A stretch of 64,000 nt of DNA from a virus (IMGVR_UViG_3300037258_000590:124001-188000); one strand, 5' to 3'. Shown: positions 14,099-20,860, counted from the first letter of the stretch. Notes: a model not told the origin generated them from the letters alone. Made by a program: numbers and translations.

Positions 14099-14521
14099 TC
14101 AGGCGGCTTCAGCATCAATGGTCATTCCTACGACGACACTGACCAGTACCCGGTCCTGATCCCGGGCAGCTGGCGTCAGGTCGTCCCAGTCCACCAGGTC
14201 AGGATGGGTCTTGGCCACCGGGTCCCGCGGGCCGCGCTGCCAGCCGCGACCCTCCAGGAACTCTCTCCACTCCTGGTGGTGGGTTCGCGCGGACAGCGGC
14301 CGGGACCCCACCCGGCGGATGCCCCGGACACCCGCGACCGCAGCATCCCACAAGTCCGGGTGCAGTTCCCGCTTGACGGCCAGGGCCTCGGCCGCCGCGA
14401 TGGTCAGGTCAGGATCCTGCAGGCGCATCAGCTGATGGACCCTCTGCAAGCTCATGATGGTGTCGTGGCCGACCAGAGCCACGAGCACGTCACTGTAACC
14501 GCCCCCGCGGTGATGATTCAC
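14099..14521 (-). CDS. RyR-domain protein
   Basis: 140 aa from GTG 14521 (GAGGAA upstream), overlapping the previous stop as GTGA. Residues ~75-135 read HHQEWREFLEGRGWQRGPRD, then KTHPDLVDWDDLTPAARDQD, matching the Pfam RyR pattern (HExW...GWxYG...KxHPxLxPYdxL...). RyR repeats in bacteria and phages occur in predicted sensor or conflict-related contexts; the ligand is unknown. The N-terminal ~70 residues are helical. Confidence 0.8.
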   Translation of the reverse strand: MNHHRGGGYSDVLVALVGHDTIMSLQRVHQLMRLQDPDLTIAAAEALAVKRELHPDLWDAAVAGVRGIRRVGSRPLSARTHHQEWREFLEGRGWQRGPRDPVAKTHPDLVDWDDLTPAARDQDRVLVSVVVGMTIDAEAA

Positions 14522-14793
14522 GCCATTCCTCGTTTCAGCTCTCCCGCCGGACAGCTTACGCCGTGCCCGGCCGATCCTGAGGCCGCTCTGCGCCGTAAGC
14601 GCGACGCATCCCGGATACGCCCCGGCGCACCCGCAGCACGTGCATCCTGCCCAGCACGCAACGCGGCGAAGGCCGCAAAACATCCCGCGCCCGGGCACTG
14701 ACTGATCGCCGCGGCCAGCCGCGCCTGTTGCGAGGAACGGCAGCTGAGCACAGCATGCGCAAAACCCGTATCGCGCAGCAGGCAGCCCCTCAC
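14518..14793 (-). CDS. Hypothetical cysteine- and alanine-rich protein
   Basis: 91 aa. Both ends overlap neighbours as GTGA (with the PadR stop upstream and the RyR start downstream), strong evidence that it is translated. The sequence (SCRSSQQARLAAAISQCPGA) has no recognisable domain. Confidence 0.55.
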   Translation of the reverse strand: MRGCLLRDTGFAHAVLSCRSSQQARLAAAISQCPGAGCFAAFAALRAGQDARAAGAPGRIRDASRLRRRAASGSAGHGVSCPAGELKRGMA

Positions 14794-15125
14794 CGGAAGT
14801 TCCTGGCCCCTGCAGGCGACGGCGGCCGGAGCTGAACAGCCAGCAGCTGGAGCTGATCGGCCAGCGCAGCCAGTTCCTCCCGGGCGAACCGCTCGCCAGC
14901 CCCGGTCAGCCGGTAATACACCCGCAGCGGGCGCCGCAGCGCGACCGGATCAGCCTGCTCGCGTTCTGAAATGAGCAGGCCTGCGGCTTCCAGGCGATTC
15001 AGGATCGGGAACAGCGTCCCGGAGCGCATGTCAAGATCGGCGCACAAGCCGGTTCCGTATCGCGGGAGCGCTGGGTCGTTCAGGAACGCCCGCAGTGGCT
15101 TCGCCGAACTGACGGTTAGCTTCAC
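14790..15125 (-). CDS. PadR-family transcriptional regulator
   Basis: 111 aa from GTG 15125. The winged helix is LRAFLNDPALPRYGTGLCAD, then MRSGTLFPILNRLEAAGLLI and a wing LRVYYRLTGAG, as in PadR; a C-terminal helix for dimer formation follows. TACAAT lies six bases before the GTG on the same strand, so the transcript would begin at or next to the start codon (leaderless). It opens the leftward operon and probably regulates it together with its own promoter. Confidence 0.85.
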   Translation of the reverse strand: MKLTVSSAKPLRAFLNDPALPRYGTGLCADLDMRSGTLFPILNRLEAAGLLISEREQADPVALRRPLRVYYRLTGAGERFAREELAALADQLQLLAVQLRPPSPAGARNFR

Positions 15126-15131
15126 ACCCCC

Positions 15132-15137
15132 ATTGTA
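15132..15137 (-). promoter_or_regulatory. Putative -10 box of the PadR operon
   Basis: TACAAT on the minus strand, six bases before the GTG, close to the sigma-70 consensus. No convincing -35 element is seen at 16-18 bp. This would give a leaderless transcript starting at the PadR start codon. Confidence 0.5.
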
Positions 15138-15172
15138 GCCATCCGTAAAAGCCTCCAGCTGGAACATCACGG

Positions 15173-15228
15173 TGTCGGCCGCACTGTCGGGCAGGCTGTC
15201 GGCCGCACTGTCGGCCGCACTGTCGGGC
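15173..15228. repeat. 12-bp tandem repeats upstream of PadR
   Basis: Several units of GTCGGCCGCACT or a close variant (GTCGGGCAGGCT) follow each other directly behind the PadR promoter. An open frame through them gives a low-complexity DSAAD repeat that I do not consider part of PadR. Might be a regulatory binding array. Confidence 0.55.
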
Positions 15229-15390
15229 AAGTACCGGGCAGCGCCCTGTCGGGTGTCGTGCGCCCAGCTCGGATGGCAGCGCGACCCCGCATACCCGGGC
15301 CGGCGGCGGGCCCATCCGACAGGCGACAGCACGACGCTCCTGCCAGGCATTACCCGACGTCAAGAGCGGCTCAGGAATGCCCGGAAGTAG

Positions 15391-15403
15391 TTAGCACAGC
15401 TAA
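15391..15403. promoter_or_regulatory. TTAGC-N3-GCTAA palindrome, isolated copy
   Basis: TTAGCACAGCTAA, the same 13-bp palindrome as the cluster 300 bp further right, and the copy nearest to the PadR operon. Candidate operator. Confidence 0.55.
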
Positions 15404-15660
15404 ACACCGCGCTGAGTAGCCAGACGACCACAAAATACCCCTGACCTGGAGCTTTAGAACACCTGTACGAAAAACTCGGCACCGTTCACATAACAGCCAG
15501 GTAACGCCCTGGAAGGCCTAGCTCGGGCGGCGTGTCGCCTTACACATAGCTTTACCATGACAGACTTTTTCTAACACGTATTCGAACGTTCCGCACGCGG
15601 TAATTTTCCGCGGGGGCAGAAACGCGTGAGGCAGGCATCCCCGCAGGCGCGCACCAAAAA

Positions 15661-15693
15661 ATCGAACATTTGTACACGAAACATACATTCGAT
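15661..15693. promoter_or_regulatory. Inverted repeat with LexA-box-like half
   Basis: ATCGAA (15661-15666) and TTCGAT (15688-15693) are inverted repeats around an AT-rich centre. The left half TCGAACATTTGTAC partly resembles the actinobacterial SOS box TCGAAC-N4-GTTCGA, but the right half does not match well. Confidence 0.3.
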
Positions 15694-15709
15694 TTCTACA
15701 CGGCTGCCA

Positions 15710-15833
15710 TTAGCCTCGCTAACTAAGCCATTAGCTAGGCTAACTACATGGGGGGTCCCGCTCCATTAGCGCGGCTAACTAAGCCATTAGCGAGGCTAAC
15801 TACATGGGGGTCCCGCTCCATTAGCGCGGCTAA
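15710..15833. repeat. Five TTAGC-N3-GCTAA palindromes in a 56-bp direct repeat
   Basis: Copies at 15710, 15731, 15766, 15787 and 15821 with central CTC, TAG, GCG, GAG and GCG. Spacing alternates 21 and ~35 bp, because a 55-56-bp unit (two palindromes plus ACATGGGGG-TCCCGCTCC) is repeated two and a half times. Helical spacing of two turns within a pair suits cooperative protein binding. Candidates: iterons of an origin, a partition centromere, or operators of the PadR protein or the HTH protein at 17.2 kb. Confidence 0.8.
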
Positions 15834-16184
15834 CAGTTGCCCGTAGGCACGTACAGCTACCTGGTCGCAAGATCGCCAGACGCACCCCCATGACAACCGC
15901 ACCGTGACAACCATCCATACCGGCGGCAATCGTGACGGTAACCACACAACGCCCGACGCTGGCAGGAGAGCATGCGTGTCACCAGCCACCGTCAACCAGC
16001 CACCGTCACCAGCCACCGTCACCAGCCAGCTCATCGGCAATACCGACATACCGGACATGCCTCTATACGGCTCTGAGTTGGCCGCTAACGGCTTGCACCC
16101 CCCGGTTGGCCGTATCACCCCACCTCTATGCTCTTATGCGTTTTGGCTGGTCAGGAGGCATGTTTAGCGAGCAACCAGGGCAGT

Positions 16185-16352
16185 GTGGCCGCGATGCCGC
16201 GCGACCAGGCCAAGCAGCCGTGGCCGCGATGCCGCGCGACCAGGCCAAGCAGCCGTGGCCGCGATGCCGCGCGACCAGGCCAAGCAGCCGTGGCCGCGAT
16301 GCCGCGCGACCAGGCCAAGCAGCCGTGGCCGCGATGCCGCGCGACCAGGCCA
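16185..16352. repeat. 35-bp tandem repeat, 4.8 units
   Basis: Units start at 16185, 16220, 16255, 16290 and 16325; the last is 28 bp. The unit begins GTGGCCGCGATGCCGCGCGA and ends AGGCCAAGCAGCC; TGGCC and GGCCA form an inverted repeat inside each. The units are practically identical and directly adjacent, so not CRISPR. The spacing of about 3.3 helical turns is iteron-like. Confidence 0.85.
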
Positions 16353-16382
16353 GACACGTACCCTGCCCGATATCGGGCAAGG

Positions 16383-16398
16383 TGTGACGGAGATCACA
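16383..16398. promoter_or_regulatory. CRP-like site TGTGA-N6-TCACA
   Basis: TGTGACGGAGATCACA is a perfect match to the CRP-family palindrome, followed by a further TCACA. It lies 30 bp after the 35-bp repeats. Binding by a host Crp/GlxR-type regulator would link the element to host metabolic state (inference). Confidence 0.55.
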
Positions 16399-16442
16399 AA
16401 AGTCACATAACAGCAGGTCAAAGCCATGTTGATCATGAGATT

Positions 16443-16457
16443 CCCACTAGTCGGAGC
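16443..16457 (+). repeat. First copy of the CCCACTRGTCGGAGC leader motif
   Basis: CCCACTAGTCGGAGC equals the core of hairpin 1 in the leader family further right (CCCACTGGTCGGAGC). It is not followed by a gene here. Confidence 0.5.
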
Positions 16458-16853
16458 ATTGTCACTTGATACCGCATAGGACGGTGTGCGACATTGGGGA
16501 CTCAATCAAATTTCATACCGAGACGGCGCGCGGTGCGAAGATCGGACGCGCTTAGCTCGCCGGCCGGAAAATTCAATAGTGAGGAGTAGGCCGGCAAACG
16601 CGCGGTTGAGCATGGTTCTCAGATTGCCACGATGCCGCACATGCGAACTACCGGCCGTAATCACGGGTGACTCTGCCCACGTACCTAGACGCGTAGCGAT
16701 TAGGTACGGCACGGGGCGCGGATGGCTAGCAACCATCGCGCGCACCAATGAAATTTCCAGGCCAGCTCTTGGCGTGTCCCGTTCTACCGCGCACCTCGCG
16801 CCCACGGTGACCAGATGATCTATCCGCCGGCCGGCCTGGCTTGCACGACATGC

Positions 16854-16974
16854 ACCGTCTGTTGGTGGCGGACCATGGCACGCACAGTGACGATTCCGCA
16901 AGGGCCGGCCTTCAGTGGTCCGTTGCACTTGCTTACCCGCACGCCGCGCACCATGGCCGGCCACGGCCAGATGG
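16854..16974 (+). repeat. Family B leader hairpin, copy 1 (diverged)
   Basis: Begins CCGTCTG and ends CAGATGG, which pair with one G-U; between them are GGTGGCGGACCATGG and CCATGGCCGGCCACGG. Longer than the other copies. It precedes the 34-aa membrane protein, whose ribosome-binding site follows after ~40 bp. Confidence 0.5.
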
Positions 16975-17021
16975 ATTGAGCCGGCCGCCAGCACCCAACC
17001 GCAAGATCAGGAGTCCGCATT

Positions 17022-17126
17022 ATGTCCACCCCCATGTTCTGGGAAATTACCGCCGCGATTGTCCTGACCGTATTCACCGGAATGTTTGTCTTGCCCGTAC
17101 TCAGCGCGTACCGCAAGCAGCGTTAG
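17022..17126 (+). CDS. 34-aa single-pass membrane protein
   Basis: Encodes MSTPMFWEITAAIVLTVFTG followed by MFVLPVLSAYRKQR: a membrane helix with a basic C-terminus that should stay inside. A CAGGAG site lies 8 bp upstream. First gene of the rightward array. Confidence 0.75.
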   Translation: MSTPMFWEITAAIVLTVFTGMFVLPVLSAYRKQR

Positions 17127-17173
17127 ACCCCGTGCATCAACCCGTTCACCAACCCAGATCAGGAGAAACCGTC

Positions 17174-18058
17174 ATGACCAGCAAGCCCAACACCAGCAAG
17201 CCCAACACCAGCAAGCCCAACACCAGCAAGCCCAACACCCCTGCCAAGCCGAACACCAGCAAGCCCAACACCAGCAAGCCCAACACCCCTGCCAAGCCGA
17301 ACACCAGCAAGCCCAACACCCCTGCCAAGCCGAAGATCGACCTGACCGCGTACAACAGCGCCGTCCGCACCGCTCGGGCCGCTGTTAAGCGCGCCGGTAT
17401 CGCCAACTGGGTTATCGGTGACGCCGCGCTTACCGTGGGCACCAAATACTCAGAGAACAAGCTCGGACAGTTTGCCGATGACATCGGAGTTGAGCTGCCA
17501 AGCGTGCGGAACATGCGCACCGTGAGCGCGGCGTACCAGGCCGACGCCATCGCTCGTGATCTCCAGTCATGGACGGTCTACGGGGTGTTCGCCTCTCAGG
17601 ATGACCGGTACGCGCTTATCGCGGCCGGCAATGACGGTAAGCCCTGGTCTGTGTCGGCCGCGCGTGCGCTGGTCAAGGGCCGGAATGAGTCGGCCGAGTC
17701 GCCGGCGGAAATGCCGGGCGGATCCGAGTCGGACGAGTCGCCGGCGGAAGTGTCGGATCTGGAGAAGGCCAGGGCCGAAGTTCAGCGGCTCGAAGGTGAA
17801 TTGCTGAAGGCACGCGCCAAGCTGGCCAAGCTGGAAGCTGGCATCAAGCAGCAACTTCCGATGCTGGCCGCTGACGGTACCGACTCGCTTGCGGCCACGG
17901 TTCCGGCGCCGATCCAGCACAGTGAACGCAGTGTGCCCGCACACGTGGCCGGCGACTTTCACGCCGCGTGCAAGCAGTGCCAGGCCGCTAAGGCATCTGC
18001 CACGGTGACCGAAATCAGCACGCCGCGCCGCGCGCGCAGTCGTAAGACTGCCGCATAA
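17174..18058 (+). CDS. HTH protein with SKPNT repeats and coiled coil
   Basis: 294 aa from ATG 17174 (AGGAGAAACC upstream). Residues 2-55 are about eight SKPNT or PAKPNT repeats from a 15-bp DNA repeat. Residues ~56-175 (WVIGDAALTVGTKY, LGQFADDIGVELPSVRNMR, SWTVYGVFASQDDRYALI, GKPWSVSAARALVKGR) resemble DUF6192-type actinobacterial HTH proteins (LADDIGlsyaTVxdYR). A heptad region LEKARAEVQRLEGELLKARA follows, then a basic tail with CKQC. Probably a DNA-binding dimer; beside the central repeats it could act in partition or in control of the array. Confidence 0.75.
   Translation: MTSKPNTSKPNTSKPNTSKPNTPAKPNTSKPNTSKPNTPAKPNTSKPNTPAKPKIDLTAYNSAVRTARAAVKRAGIANWVIGDAALTVGTKYSENKLGQFADDIGVELPSVRNMRTVSAAYQADAIARDLQSWTVYGVFASQDDRYALIAAGNDGKPWSVSAARALVKGRNESAESPAEMPGGSESDESPAEVSDLEKARAEVQRLEGELLKARAKLAKLEAGIKQQLPMLAADGTDSLAATVPAPIQHSERSVPAHVAGDFHAACKQCQAAKASATVTEISTPRRARSRKTAA
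17177..17336 (+). repeat. 15-bp tandem coding repeat (SKPNT)
   Basis: Units of AGCAAGCCCAACACC, interspersed with CCTGCCAAGCCGAACACC, encode SKPNT and PAKPNT. Such in-frame repeats change copy number easily. Confidence 0.8.
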
Positions 18059-18073
18059 CCCAGTCAGAACCTC

Positions 18074-18137
18074 CCGTCTGATGGTGGCCGGTCACAGTGC
18101 AGCGCTGCCTGTACCGTGACCGGCCACGGCCAGACGG
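18074..18137 (+). promoter_or_regulatory. Family B leader hairpin, copy 2
   Basis: Outer stem CCGTCTG/CAGACGG (7 bp) encloses a perfect 11-bp stem TGGCCGGTCAC/GTGACCGGCCA with a loop containing GCAGCGCTGC. The ribosome-binding site CAGGAG follows after 13 bp. Confidence 0.75.
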
Positions 18138-18165
18138 CCGGAACCAAGATCAGGAGAAGGCACCC

Positions 18166-18420
18166 GTGAGTTTGCTAGACAGATCCGACGCACCACGCAC
18201 GCGGCGAGACGTGTCTGACTACGCCGTTGACATGCCGGTCATGGACGGGCCGTACGGCAACACTGCCGATCATGCGGCCGGCCACCGGCCAGATGCCCGG
18301 GATTTTGAACTTTTCGCGGAAGCATCCCTTACTCACAGTAAAACCCTAGCGGACACGCTCCCGTTGCTACGGCCAACAACGGCCACCTGTACCCGTTGCG
18401 GCCCGACATGCGATCACTGA
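18166..18420 (+). CDS. Hypothetical protein
   Basis: 84 aa from GTG 18166, CAGGAGAAGG upstream, behind family B hairpin copy 2. Sequence VSLLDRSDAPRTRRDVSDYA, later FELFAEASLTHS; ends CTRCGPTCDH, a possible metal-binding tail. Stop overlaps the next start as TGATG. Confidence 0.6.
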   Translation: MSLLDRSDAPRTRRDVSDYAVDMPVMDGPYGNTADHAAGHRPDARDFELFAEASLTHSKTLADTLPLLRPTTATCTRCGPTCDH

Positions 18421-18521
18421 TGAACTACACAATTCTGCGCACATGGTCGGACGGCCGGACACGATGGTTCACGGTCGCATGGTCGGACGGGCGGCGTACC
18501 ACGCATTCCCTGCCCGCTTAA
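18420..18521 (+). CDS. 33-aa small protein
   Basis: Encodes MNYTILRTWSDGRTRWFTVA followed by WSDGRRTTHSLPA, with an internal WSDGR repeat suggesting a small beta sheet. ATG coupled to the preceding stop (TGATG). Confidence 0.5.
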   Translation: MNYTILRTWSDGRTRWFTVAWSDGRRTTHSLPA

Positions 18522-18581
18522 CGCCCCGCAACATTCTGACCAGTCAGCAATTCGGGCAGCTCTCAAGCAGGAGGCTTATCC

Positions 18582-19034
18582 ATGCGCACCAATGGCCGGC
18601 ACGTACGCGGCGTTATCCCGCCCGTGAACGGTAAGACGTTCGCAGCATTGCCGTTTATCGCCGGCGTCATACTGGGAGCAATCGCGGCGTTCACGCTAGC
18701 CGTAATGCCGGCGAACGCTGTAGCGCGCACCTCGCTGGCCACGGCCACGATAAGGTGCACCTTGGACGGCGGAGGATCCATAGCAGCCGGCGAGGTAGCG
18801 CACACTGATACCGGAACGTGGGCTTGCACCGAAGACAGAACACTCGTCCGCGCGCTCACGTGGCACCACCTCACGCACCTTTGCCACGCGCGTACCGTCC
18901 CGTGTACACGGGTTCCGGTTGCGGTACGCCGCGAGCTAGCCCTAGGCGGCCGGCCGGCGTTGCTGGTCATCGGTGCCACATCGTGGATTTATGTCCGCGC
19001 AGGCACGTGGGGTCTGGCGCTGTATGAGAGCTGA
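18582..19034 (+). CDS. Secreted or membrane-anchored protein
   Basis: 150 aa with AGGAGG upstream. A basic N-terminus is followed by a hydrophobic stretch TFAALPFIAGVILGAIAAFT ending MPANAVA, a signal peptide or anchor. The remainder has four cysteines (IRCTLDGG, WACTED, HLCHAR, VPCTRV) that could form disulfides outside the cell. No family recognised. Confidence 0.65.
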   Translation: MRTNGRHVRGVIPPVNGKTFAALPFIAGVILGAIAAFTLAVMPANAVARTSLATATIRCTLDGGGSIAAGEVAHTDTGTWACTEDRTLVRALTWHHLTHLCHARTVPCTRVPVAVRRELALGGRPALLVIGATSWIYVRAGTWGLALYES

Positions 19035-19060
19035 CCCCGGTAGCGAACGAGTACAACCCT

Positions 19061-19146
19061 CCGACTAGTCGGAGCATCTCCCCCGTCTGATGGTGGCCGG
19101 CCACGGTGTGACACGCGCTCGCATCGTGGCCGGCCACGGCCAGACG
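19061..19146 (+). promoter_or_regulatory. Palindrome CTCCGACTAGTCGGAG plus family B hairpin, copy 3
   Basis: CTCCGACTAGTCGGAG (19061-19076) is a perfect palindrome of the leader core. It is followed by CCGTCTG ... CAGACG (19083-19146) enclosing a 13-bp stem GTGGCCGGCCACG/CGTGGCCGGCCAC. Both leader families thus meet here, upstream of the gene at 19174. Confidence 0.7.
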
Positions 19147-19173
19147 ACCAGTAGCTAACGGCAGGAAACAATC

Positions 19174-19530
19174 ATGACTGGACACCTCCTCATTACCCGC
19201 GACACCCACGTAACCGTACGCACGGAGAAGATACGGACCTGGAACCCGGCCGCCGGTGAATGGGTGCTGACTACGGTACCTGTACCAGAGCCAGCGCCCC
19301 GACGCAGGCCAGCTGCACGTCGCGCGCCACGCGTAGGCGCACCGCGTAACCTGGCCGGCCTGTCTGATGGCGCACCAATCCCGTCGTGGTGGCGCTATAC
19401 CGCGTTCGCTCCTGGCACGCCGCTAGCCGACATGCGCAGCTATCTCCCGGCGCCGGCCATGCGTACGCACCGCGCGGCGGCGGTAGTACCAGCATCGCCA
19501 GAGGTGTACGCCCCGCCGCTCGCGCGCTGA
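19174..19530 (+). CDS. Hypothetical proline/arginine-rich protein
   Basis: 118 aa, GGCAGGAAACAATC upstream. N-terminal MTGHLLITRDTHVTVRTEKI and TWNPAAGEWVLTTVPVPEPA are beta-like; then a basic APRRRPAARRAPR linker and ISWWRYTAFAPGTP-like region. No domain recognised. Confidence 0.6.
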   Translation: MTGHLLITRDTHVTVRTEKIRTWNPAAGEWVLTTVPVPEPAPRRRPAARRAPRVGAPRNLAGLSDGAPIPSWWRYTAFAPGTPLADMRSYLPAPAMRTHRAAAVVPASPEVYAPPLAR

Positions 19531-19544
19531 AACGCTCCCGAAGC

Positions 19545-19577
19545 TCCGACCAGTCAGAACATCCAAGACAGGAGTCC
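19545..19577 (+). repeat. Short leader (hairpin 1 core and RBS)
   Basis: GCTCCGACCAGTCAGAACATC then GACAGGAG: only the core palindrome and the ribosome-binding site of the leader family. A similar one (AGCTCCAACCAGTCAGAACATC) lies at 19799-19820. Confidence 0.45.
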
Positions 19578-19581
19578 GTAA

Positions 19582-19764
19582 ATGGTTTTCCGCATCGTCA
19601 TGGCCGCGATGGCCGCGCTCATCGCAGGTCTCGCCATCAGCAGCGCCATCATGTTGGTCGTCGTGGGCGGCGACAAACCGCTGCACCACACGTACGCCTG
19701 TGACTTCTCCCGTGATTACCGGCAGGAAGTGCACTTGCCTCCGGCCGCTTGCAACACGCCTTAA
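19582..19764 (+). CDS. 60-aa membrane protein
   Basis: MVFRIVMAAMAALIAGLAIS continuing SAIMLVVVGG forms a membrane helix or signal anchor; the tail has two cysteines (ACDF, AACN). GACAGGAG upstream. Confidence 0.7.
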   Translation: MVFRIVMAAMAALIAGLAISSAIMLVVVGGDKPLHHTYACDFSRDYRQEVHLPPAACNTP

Positions 19765-19843
19765 CCGGGCTGTGCCAGTCGCACATTGCGTTAAGCCAGA
19801 AGCTCCAACCAGTCAGAACATCACCAGTTAGGGGATAACGATC

Positions 19844-20302
19844 ATGACTGCTGTGCCAAGCGTCATCGAGTACAGCATCGACGGGGGCCGGGCCTGGTTC
19901 CACGGCCGGACCATCGAAGCATGGGTGACCGCGCATAAGGCCACGCTTAGCAACCAGCGGGCCATCGTGCGCGGCTTTGCGCGGCAGGAGCTAGGCGCCG
20001 TCGAAGCGATCACTACCCGCGTGCTGGCGGCGGATGACCCGCGCGGCGTGCTGAACCAGCCGCCCGCGGCCAGGACCTGGACCCACGGCCAGGTTCTCCG
20101 CGCCGTCAGTGACGGTACCAGCCTGGTCACCGATGACCCGCAGCTTGGCGCTTGCGAACGTGAAACCGATCTAGTCAGCATGGCCGGCCGGGCGATCATG
20201 GCCATCCTGGCAGACCCGTCCGTCACGCTAGACACCGTGATGGACACCGATTACGCGGGCGGCGCGGCACACGTGCGCACGTGGTGGGACGGCTGGCGCT
20301 AA
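19844..20302 (+). CDS. Hypothetical protein
   Basis: 152 aa. VIEYSIDGGRAWFHGRTIEA and RAIVRGFARQELGAVEAITT suggest an alpha/beta fold; ends AHVRTWWDGWR. Behind a short leader. Not recognised. Confidence 0.7.
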   Translation: MTAVPSVIEYSIDGGRAWFHGRTIEAWVTAHKATLSNQRAIVRGFARQELGAVEAITTRVLAADDPRGVLNQPPAARTWTHGQVLRAVSDGTSLVTDDPQLGACERETDLVSMAGRAIMAILADPSVTLDTVMDTDYAGGAAHVRTWWDGWR

Positions 20303-20307
20303 GCCGA

Positions 20308-20355
20308 ACCCTCCCACCAGTGGGAGCTTACCGTCAGTAATCCACCAGACAGGAG
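20308..20355 (+). repeat. Short leader with CTCCCACCAGTGGGAG palindrome
   Basis: A near-perfect 16-bp palindrome, then GACAGGAG 28 bp later. Lacks the pseudoknot part. Confidence 0.5.
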
Positions 20356-20363
20356 CAATCGAG

Positions 20364-20429
20364 ATGCCCGCTTACAACGACAACCCGGCTGTGACCGGCT
20401 CAGGTCACCTACCCATGGTCGAGAGATAA
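20364..20429 (+). pseudogene. Truncated 5' copy of the gene at 21889
   Basis: Encodes MPAYNDNPAVTG, nearly identical to the start MPAYDDNPAVTG of the 173-aa gene at 21889, then SGHLPMVER and a stop. A good ribosome-binding site (GACAGGAG) remains. A recombination remnant, or a 21-aa peptide that keeps ribosomes moving to the next gene four bases later. Confidence 0.65.
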
Positions 20430-20433
20430 GCCC

Positions 20434-20718
20434 ATGTTTTTCAATGAAATACCGGACTCCGAAATTACCGGCTTCGCCAGCAAATCCGGGCTTTTCTACG
20501 AGTTCAGCGATTTCGTCGTCCTGTTGCATGGCGGCACCTACTACTGGTCCTCGGACAGTGGATGCTCGTGCCCTAGTCCGTTCGAGTCCCACCAATTCCC
20601 CGATGACTTCGGATCAGGGAACGCCGTCCAGGCGCTCAATGCCCTGGATGAATGGAGCCAGGGCACTCCGGTCGATGACGACGGCTTGCGTACCCGGCTA
20701 ATAAGCGCGCGGGCCTAG
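20434..20718 (+). CDS. Actinophage-type small protein with SGCSCPSPFE motif
   Basis: 94 aa. The segment GGTYYWSSDSGCSCPSPFES is a motif I recall from small proteins common in actinobacteriophages; flanking SDFVVLLHG and the acidic FPDDFG region fit. No enzymatic role known. It follows the truncated copy at 20364 without its own leader. Confidence 0.75.
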   Translation: MFFNEIPDSEITGFASKSGLFYEFSDFVVLLHGGTYYWSSDSGCSCPSPFESHQFPDDFGSGNAVQALNALDEWSQGTPVDDDGLRTRLISARA

Positions 20719-20762
20719 ACCACCCACCCGTCACAGGCAGCCCGGCGACCAGCCAGCAATTA

Positions 20763-20860
20763 GGCGAAACGTTCCCACTGGTCGGAGCTTTCCGGCCACG
20801 CGGGACGTCCACGGGAGGCTGACCACCCCGTGCCGAAGATGCCAGGTCACCAGACAGGAG
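20763..20860 (+). promoter_or_regulatory. Pseudoknot leader PK1
   Basis: GGCGAAACGTTCCC start. Hairpin 1 (TGGTCGGA/TCCGGCCA plus outer ACGTTCCC/GGGACGT), hairpin 2 CACGGG/CCCGTG with loop TGACC, which can pair with GGTCA (pseudoknot), then GACAGGAG. Confidence 0.8.

Larger units (their letters stand above)
15126..17021. other. Central non-coding control region
   Basis: 1.9 kb without a convincing protein gene, between the leftward PadR operon and the rightward array. It contains the palindrome and tandem repeats listed separately, the only clearly AT-richer stretches of the window (about 15.40-15.75 and 16.38-16.60 kb), and a CRP-like site. The content is typical of a replication origin, partition site or divergent promoter region. 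The open frames across the 35-bp repeat and across 16.5-17.0 kb have no ribosome-binding sites or coding character. Confidence 0.6.

Noticed and set aside
15593-15608. SOS box at TTCGAACGTTCC
   Set aside because: Only one half-site fits and there is no gene directly downstream.
16185-16352. CRISPR-like array
   Set aside because: Units are directly adjacent and almost identical, with no spacers.
16486-16994. Protein genes in the 16.5-17.0 kb region on either strand
   Set aside because: No ribosome-binding sites, no coding bias and no similarity to anything known; includes hairpin sequence.
16841-17173. Extended N-terminus of the SKPNT protein
   Set aside because: A strong AGGAG site precedes ATG 17174 and a separate 34-aa gene with its own site lies in this stretch.
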